Shown: piece by piece, positions 58,151 to 64,000 of the stretch
Layout of the letters: every line of letters starts with the position of its first letter
How positions within the stretch are numbered: the first letter of the stretch is position 1
Assembly: GCA_037176705.1 (NCBI GenBank)
Contig: CM073885.1
Span: forward strand, 163,112,290 to 163,176,289
DNA from: Molossus alvarezi
Lineage: Eukaryota; Chordata; Mammalia; Chiroptera; Molossidae
Direction: 5' to 3'
Length of the DNA: 64,000 nt
Notes under the pieces: generated by a model
The model's input: only the letters and a program-made list of their open reading frames with translations
Told to the model about the DNA's origin: nothing
Databases searched by the model: none
Made by a program: the position numbers and the translations under genes

Positions 58151-58754
58151 TAATAATCATTGTCTGATTTATATTTCTATAGACTTACAGCCATAGGAAC
58201 AGAACATTCATTTTGCATGTCGGTTCAGTTATGTTTGAAGTGTAACAAGTGAGAAAACCTCATCTCTGCTCATATTCTGACTGCTCTCCATAGAGGAGAA
58301 CAGCAAGCGTTTGTCGACCTGTCCAATGGATAAAACATTAAAGCGTTAATACTGAGAAAACAAATACATTAGAAAATAAGCCTCTCTCATGTATGTTCAG
58401 ACATTTCATATTTTATTAATTACCTCTAGCACGGGATGACTGGAAGTAGTGCAATTTACTCCAATTTTATATTATTTAAGAACTTGGCAAGTGACAGGAG
58501 TATGGTCACATAGCAAAGGACTGCTCCCCAGTTTCCTTTCCCACTTTATTGAACTCACCCATTGTGAAATGTTCCCTTCTGTTCTGCTGAGGTCAGGGGT
58601 GCAGAGCGTCACAGGGCTGCAGTCCCAGCGGGGAACGCACTGTCTGAGGTTGTCCAATGCTCAGTCAGAGGTCATAGGGTAAAGTGGTTTAGTCCACCGA
58701 GACAGTGATCTATAGTCTTTCTGCCTTCCACAGTTTAAATATGCATCCAGCTCT
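58151..58754. other. Unassigned intron sequence of copy 2
   Basis: No exon or repeat recognised. Not clearly aligned with copy 1, whose matching region holds the 5' end of the L1. Confidence 0.5.
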
Positions 58755-58798
58755 GTCATGGTGATGGTTTCTCACCCCAGTAAGATTAAGGTGAACAG

Positions 58799-58847
58799 AG
58801 CCCTGGTTGGTTTGGCTCAGTGGTTAAAGTGTTGGCCTGCGGTCTAG
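58799..58847 (+). mobile_element. 49-nt SINE head inserted with perfect target duplication, no tail
   Basis: agccctggttggtttggctc through ggtctag is only the tRNA-like 5' end of a Ves SINE. Perfect 16-bp duplications agattaaggtgaacag flank it at 58783-58798 and 58848-58863. Copy 1 has the uninterrupted site near 27771-27787. No poly-A or SINE 3' part. Confidence 0.9.
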
Positions 58848-59480
58848 AGATTAAGGTGAACAGAATCGTGCACTGTGCTGTTTGACATTAGTCCCCTGCA
58901 CTGCGGGATGAGGGGGGTTTCCCTTATCGAACCTGGCACACTTACTTATTTATTAGAGATGAATCCTTGTTACCTCAGGAGTTTTCCCTCAGAGATAACA
59001 GTAGTGGCTCTCAGTGGATCCACTTGTTGCCGTGGTGATGTGCCCACTCCTTTTGTTGGCACATATCTACTTCTATAAGCCCCTTTCTGTTATGGTGAAA
59101 ATGTCTGCGAGTTCTTCAGCGCTAAGAAGCAGCACATCATTCCTTTCATCTGAGCCTTGACTTGGGGTCTTGTGAGTGAGTGGGGAGCATGATCTGTAGC
59201 TGAAGAATGAGCCCCAGTCAGCAGCACCAGTGCACAGGATATGTGATCCCCCCTGCCCTCTCCTTGTGGTCCCCAAAGCAAAGGGCTGGGATGCAGAAAA
59301 AACCACATCAGCTGTCCCTGTTTTCCTGTTTAAAGGTTAGGGTATTAGTAAAGCTGGGTAGCTTTTATTTGTTTCAAAACAAATCTTAGAGCCTTCTTAG
59401 TAGCTGAGAATGGTAATTTGAAGATTGCCAAGTCAACTAAAATTGTCCTGTGCTGGTTTTCTCTTTTTCATCTTCCCCAA

Positions 59481-59643
59481 GAATGAGTTGGAAAGTCAAT
59501 ATATATATCTACTCCAGTTTAATCTTTATGTCTCTGCCAGTGTCTATGCCAAATAGTATTTTGACCTTCGGACCTTAGCAGGTGACCACGGACTGCCTAT
59601 TGTATTTGCTCCTTTTCGAAAAGAAAGAGCACAGAAGCTGGAG
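59481..59643 (+). pseudogene. Cyclin-Y-like pseudogene copy 2, exon H with stop and changed acceptor
   Basis: The acceptor CAG of copy 1 is CAA (59478-59480), creating an AG one base further in. The codon after VYAK is TAG (59554-59556) in place of Tyr. Otherwise only about 5 % differs from copy 1, and NELES keeps the parental NE. The donor gtgagg is intact. Confidence 0.92.
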
Positions 59644-60786
59644 GTGAGGCTGTGGGATCACAAAGTGGGCTTCTCTGCCAGACACCGAAACCATATCTGT
59701 GGCTCAGTCATGTATGTAGTGATTAGGGAAATGCAAAGCTCTTTAACACATTGAAGAAGGCTTATTAACTCTCTCCATTGTATTTCTGGTATCTTTTATG
59801 GTTTATATAAGAACCCCACATGTTGTGACCATGATTCAGAATATTTTAATTAAAATTTAATCTTTAATGGTTTTTCTAACTCTGTTTTTTTTCCTAACCA
59901 TACATGAATGATTTCTTATAAATGTATCACTAATCATATCTACAAACATAATCTACTTACTTTTCTTAACCCAGTTTATAAATTCATGTCTTTTCTGTAT
60001 ATATCACAGTTCAGTCCCCCAAGTTTATTTGACAAAGCTCACCTGAGAGACCTATACTTAGATTGTTTGATACATGTTCCAAATACCTGGTGTAGAAAGT
60101 ACATGTTTTTAATGAAAATTGTCATGGAACAAAGTAATATTTATGGCTTCTGACTTTTGGTGAGTGTACAACAAAATTATTCACAACTGAAATGGACATT
60201 TTTTAAATGGACACTTTCTGTGGTACTTTGATGGTACTTTAGAATAAGGTATGTTTGTACCTTAATTAACGTGCAAGTGAAATAATACCTCATGGTGGGT
60301 GCTTCCATCATTAGACCTTTCCTACCATTCAATAAAGTCTAACACATGCCTGCCTCTTTAAAATGTGTTTAGTGTATGTAATAACTAATAAACATTGGAT
60401 GGAATTTCAGTAGCTGAGTAAACACTGTTTCTGCCCAAGTGCATGTTTATTATATTTAAGGAACCAAGTGTACAGGCAACAGAGGATGTTGTTGTTAGGG
60501 CCCTGTCATGCCTTTGACACCATTGAGAAAACCCAAACTTTAAAAAATTCTGATTTCCCCTTTGCTCTGGCAATCTGATCATAGTCCCTGAAAGAGTTAC
60601 CTTAGTCATTCAGCATGAAGTAGAATCCCAAGGCCCTAGAAGTGTAGCCCACAGCTCTCCCAAGGAGCGGTACCTATACTCTATGTCCAGAGGTGGGGCC
60701 AGGACTTCTCAGTGATGCTGTCTGTGTTAAGGCTGGAAGTCTCTCATTTCTAACATACACATGCTCTATTTGATTTCTTCTCCTAG

Positions 60787-60897
60787 GCTATTTCCAGATA
60801 TTGCGAAAACCCAAACCTGTGCAGGGTGGCCATAAAATAAATTAGCAGCTGTGATAATTTTACTGATATGCAGCATGCCAATGCCATCTTATCTTAA
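60787..60897 (+). pseudogene. Cyclin-Y-like pseudogene copy 2, terminal exon I with premature stop
   Basis: Acceptor tctcctag intact. AISRYCENPNLCRVAIK is followed by TAA at 60838-60840, then the text continues to the ancestral stop at 60895-60897. About 8 % different from copy 1. Confidence 0.9.
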
Positions 60898-61550
60898 AGG
60901 AGAAATGTGCCACTATGAGACTCTTCTACGACTGGAGAAATATCACAGCCCCTGCTCAAAACCCAGCTAAGTTATTTCCTTTTAAGGGAGAAATCAGGGG
61001 TATTAGCATGATTAGCTTCCCGTCAACAAAAGCAAGGACTGTTGAAATATAATTTTATCTATTCCAGCGAGTTTAATAGTTCCTCTTAAAAAAGAAATGA
61101 AAGTTGTTAAACATCACGAGGAACTTTTCTAGACTAAGCTTAATTCATAAGCCTTGGTATTTTTTATTTCCCTTTTGATTACTTTAATTACTAGAGGGAA
61201 TTACATGTGTTTATTTTTGCTTTTATTTTTAAAGAAAAAGAAAAGGTATTTCTTAAACTTTTAAAAAAGTTCTAGTTAACTTCCTACCTGACATTCTGTT
61301 TTGAGCTTTGGCACTCTCATATAGAAAGTTTAAGTTACCTATTCCTATACATATACTGTAGTTTCAAATGCTTTAATGTTTACCTCAATATTGGGGGAAA
61401 ATGGGATTTTTTTTTTTTTGATGTTAGAAAATTTCTTAAATACTTTTTATTGCTTCCTGGAGCAAAAGGGGCACTTTTTTTCATTATGCATTGTTTTCTT
61501 TTCTCCTGAACTTTTTGGACAGTGTTACTGTATATTATTTAAAGTAATTT
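60898..61550. other. 3' flank of copy 2, proximal part
   Basis: Aligns with the copy 1 3' flank from 30068. No exon and no repeat seen. The long open frame at 61376-61753 runs into the SINE and is chance. Confidence 0.5.
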
Positions 61551-61800
61551 TACCCCGGGCCGGTTTGGCTCAGCATTACTACATCAGTCCATGGAACAAA
61601 GGGCCCCAGGTTCAATTTCTGTCAAGGTCACCTACCTTTGTTTCAGTTCAATCCCCAGCCCTGGTTGGGGTCATGCAGGAGGCAAGCAATGGATGTGTCT
61701 CTCTCACATCAATATTTCTCTCTCTCTCTTTTTTTCCCTTCCACTCTATCTAAAAATGGAATAATATCCTAGAGTGAGTATTAAAAATAATAATTAAAAA
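61551..61800 (+). mobile_element. Ves-type SINE, private to copy 2
   Basis: Diverged head (ccgggccggtttggctcagc) and a tail near 61770. Flanks aaagtaatttt and aaaataatttt. Copy 1 near 30725 lacks it. Confidence 0.85.
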
Positions 61801-61829
61801 AAATAATTTTAATTACAGTTTTTCAGACA

Positions 61830-62038
61830 TTGAAGATTTCTTTTTCTTAAATTGATGTTATAAAGAGAAAGAGAGAGAAAGAGGGAAACATCTATCAGTT
61901 ACCTTTCATCTCCCATAGGGGCCCTGAGACCCTGTATCAAAACTAAAACCTGGGTATGTGCCTTGACTGGGAACAGAACCCATGACCCTTGTGTATACTG
62001 GGAGATGCTCCAAGCAACTAAGCCACCCAGCCAGGGAG
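61830..62038 (-). mobile_element. Old SINE, antisense, shared by both copies
   Basis: Orthologous by position to 30770-30972 in copy 1. Confidence 0.75.
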
Positions 62039-62814
62039 AAGATTTCTATTTTAAAAAATTAAAGAATGACTATTCTCATTATAAAAATCTTATATTCTCT
62101 GAAAAGTCTTTGAAAATTTGTATGTAGTTGGCCTAAGAACTTCCAGAATATGACCTGGTAAAATGGAGATTTCTGGTGGTGCAGAAGCTACATAAAAAGA
62201 CTTGCTTTTCTGTTTTTCTTTCAGGAACTATCTTGCTAGCAGGTGGATTTGGTAGTTGATAGGTCTGAGTTCTTATATAGAATAAGTGACTTATTCTCCT
62301 CTAATGCATTCCATTAACTCTGATGTCTAGAAATTGTTTTTAAAGAAATAAGACAACTGAATTCTAGAAAGTAAATTTGGACTGACTGTGATATACACCT
62401 TGCTTTCCCTATAGGACCGTTTATGACGCACTGTTGCCTCCTTGAACTAAAACGTGTCTGCGATGTCAGTGTTTTCTCTGTTACCTCTGCAGTTACAGCG
62501 GCACATCCTGATAGCACTTTCCCAAGGAAGCATTTTAAAATTTAAACAGGTCAATGGTGTTTATTTTTCAGGTATTTTAGGCATAACATTTCAAATAAAT
62601 TACATTTTTAGAGTTGATAATACAGTTGAAGGAAATGCGTAGAAAATATTCACAAAGATGATAGTCAAAAAGGTCATTAAGATTGGTTTTAAATATTTTC
62701 CAGGTTTTATTGGGTTGCGTGTAAGCATGTTTAATAGTTTCATTAAGGTTACCAAAATTTAGGCTGGGATAGTTGAACTAACTAAAATTTGTTTTTGGTT
62801 TCTTTTTTGGTTTT
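62039..62814. other. 3' flank of copy 2, middle part
   Basis: The first part, to about 62360, aligns with copy 1 (30973-31290). From there to about 63180 copy 1 has nothing. No gene recognised. Confidence 0.5.
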
Positions 62815-63034
62815 TGTTTAAAATATTTTTTTTCTTTATTGATTTTAGAGAGAGGGAAAGGGAAAGGGAGAGACAGACAGAATCATCAAGAGAAACATCA
62901 ATTAGCCACCTCCTGCATGCCCTCCCACTGGGGATTTGGCCCACAACTTGTGCAGGTGCCCTGATCAGCAATTGAACTGGCGACCTTTTGGTGCATGGGC
63001 CAGTGCTTAACCACTGAGCCACACTGGCCAGGCA
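62815..63034 (-). mobile_element. Ves-related SINE (second subfamily), antisense
   Basis: The body 'ctttattgattttagagaga' in plus orientation and minus-strand head tgcctggccagtgtggctca ending at 63034. Confidence 0.85.
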
Positions 63035-63054
63035 GTCTGCTGTTTACTGCTATG

Positions 63055-63195
63055 TGCACTTGAGAGGATTCTTCTCTGTGCCTCAGTTTCCTCTCCTGTG
63101 AAAGGAGCACTAACAGGGTTGTTATGAGGACTAAGTGAGGTCGAACCTGTAGAGCATCTGGAAAGGGGCCTGACACTTAGAAAAGTGCTAAACAA
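63055..63195 (+). mobile_element. MIR element
   Basis: 'gtgcctcagtttcctctcct', 'gggttgttatgaggactaag' and 'tagaaaagtgctaaa' are the standard MIR core and tail. Copy 1 keeps only the final bases (near 31295), so copy 1 suffered a deletion here. Confidence 0.85.
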
Positions 63196-64000
63196 ACATT
63201 GCCCTTGATTTAAATGCTTTCTTTGATTTACTTTAATTTTTTAAACTTTATACTTGTATGGATTAATACACATAAACTAAATAAGTTACTGAAAACTTCT
63301 CAACAGTTCTATGAATTAATGAGGAAACAAAGCTGTTGTTGAATCCATGTGGTTTCAGAGTCTCTGCCTTTGTATTCATATTTGTCTAATAATTAAGCAG
63401 TAAATCTAAAGATTTTTATATTACACAGAGGAAGATTAAGTATAATGATTTTACCTGGACGTATGGATTGAAAGATTATTTAAAAGTGCAGGACATACTA
63501 TAATGTGTGAAGTACTATGATTGCCAATCATTTCTCATATTTTATAAACTATCCCGGCATGAGTGAACTGAAAAGAAGTGTTTATTATTTAGTCACCCTG
63601 CTATACTCTCAGTGTTAGGTCCACTTAGTTATAATTGGGGTAAGTAGATGTTAAAATATAAGTTTATAGTATAGTAAAGTTGAAAATAAACAGGATTTTA
63701 AGGAAGAAGGAAAGAGGACAGTGTTTTATTGCTTGAAAGTGTTTACCACCTGCTGTGTGTATCTGGTGTCATTTATTTGCCCTGTGTGGTGCTGAAAAGT
63801 GTCTTTCACGTACAGCTGCCTTGGCTGCCGAAGAGCTTGGCTTTGAGCTATTTCATGCATTAATTCAGTAAGTGATATAGGAACATTTAAAATACTTCCA
63901 TTGTGGACAGATTGCCATTTTAAATCTGTTCATACTGGAAAAAGGTACTTAGATACATTACTGAGAATTACTTTATTTTCAAATTAAAAAAAAATAATTT
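63196..64000. other. 3' flank of copy 2, distal part
   Basis: Aligns with copy 1 31310-32100. One AATAAA remains near 63684. The duplication continues to the window edge. Confidence 0.6.

Larger units (their letters stand above)
42618..64000 (+). repeat. Tandem duplication, copy 2 (continues past window end)
   Basis: Direct repeat of 10819-32100. The left edge lies within the intron between exons B and C, so exons A and B were not copied. The right edge is not reached. If the array is simple, the sequence 32101-42617 would recur beyond 64000. Confidence 0.9.

Overview
This window is mammalian nuclear DNA, almost certainly from a bat. It holds more than twenty tRNA-derived SINEs of the bat Ves type, with a GCCCTGGCC-GTTTGGCTCAG head, a CT-rich middle and a CTCAGGTGAGGATT-type tail. 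It also holds L1 and half-L1 (HAL1-like) elements and a SPIN-type hAT transposon, a family reported from vesper bats among other hosts. There are no bacterial-style genes. The coding content is short exons separated by kilobases of intron.

The only protein gene I can support is a cyclin-Y-like gene on the + strand. Nine coding exons lie between 4389 and 30067, all open and in phase, each bounded by AG and GT and ending at a natural stop. They encode the last 284 residues of a protein whose exon order matches cyclin Y-like 1 (CCNYL1). The start codon and N-terminal exon(s) are not recognisable here and should lie left of position 1. The protein is too diverged to be the CCNYL1 orthologue, which is normally strongly conserved, so I read it as a lineage-specific paralogue made by DNA-level duplication (introns retained).

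A second, direct-orientation copy of the same locus starts near 42618 and runs to the window end. It matches 10819-32100 with a period of about 31-33 kb. It lacks the first two exons seen in copy 1 and has two 1-bp frameshifts, two lost splice acceptors and two premature stops, so it is a 5'-truncated pseudogene. Each copy carries private SINE insertions with empty sites in the other, so the duplication predates a burst of Ves activity. In three exons the copies differ more than the neighbouring intron does, mostly by amino-acid replacements.

Layout: 1-4388 upstream intron or flank with SINEs; 4389-30067 gene copy 1, with a nearly full-length antisense L1 in the intron before exon H; 30068-32400 3' flank; 32405-42617 spacer of L1, SINE, mariner, SPIN and a possible LTR; 42618-64000 pseudogene copy 2, with a HAL1-like insertion after its exon G. 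I name exons A to I within this window. Residue numbers count from the first complete codon of exon A. Percentages are hand counts.
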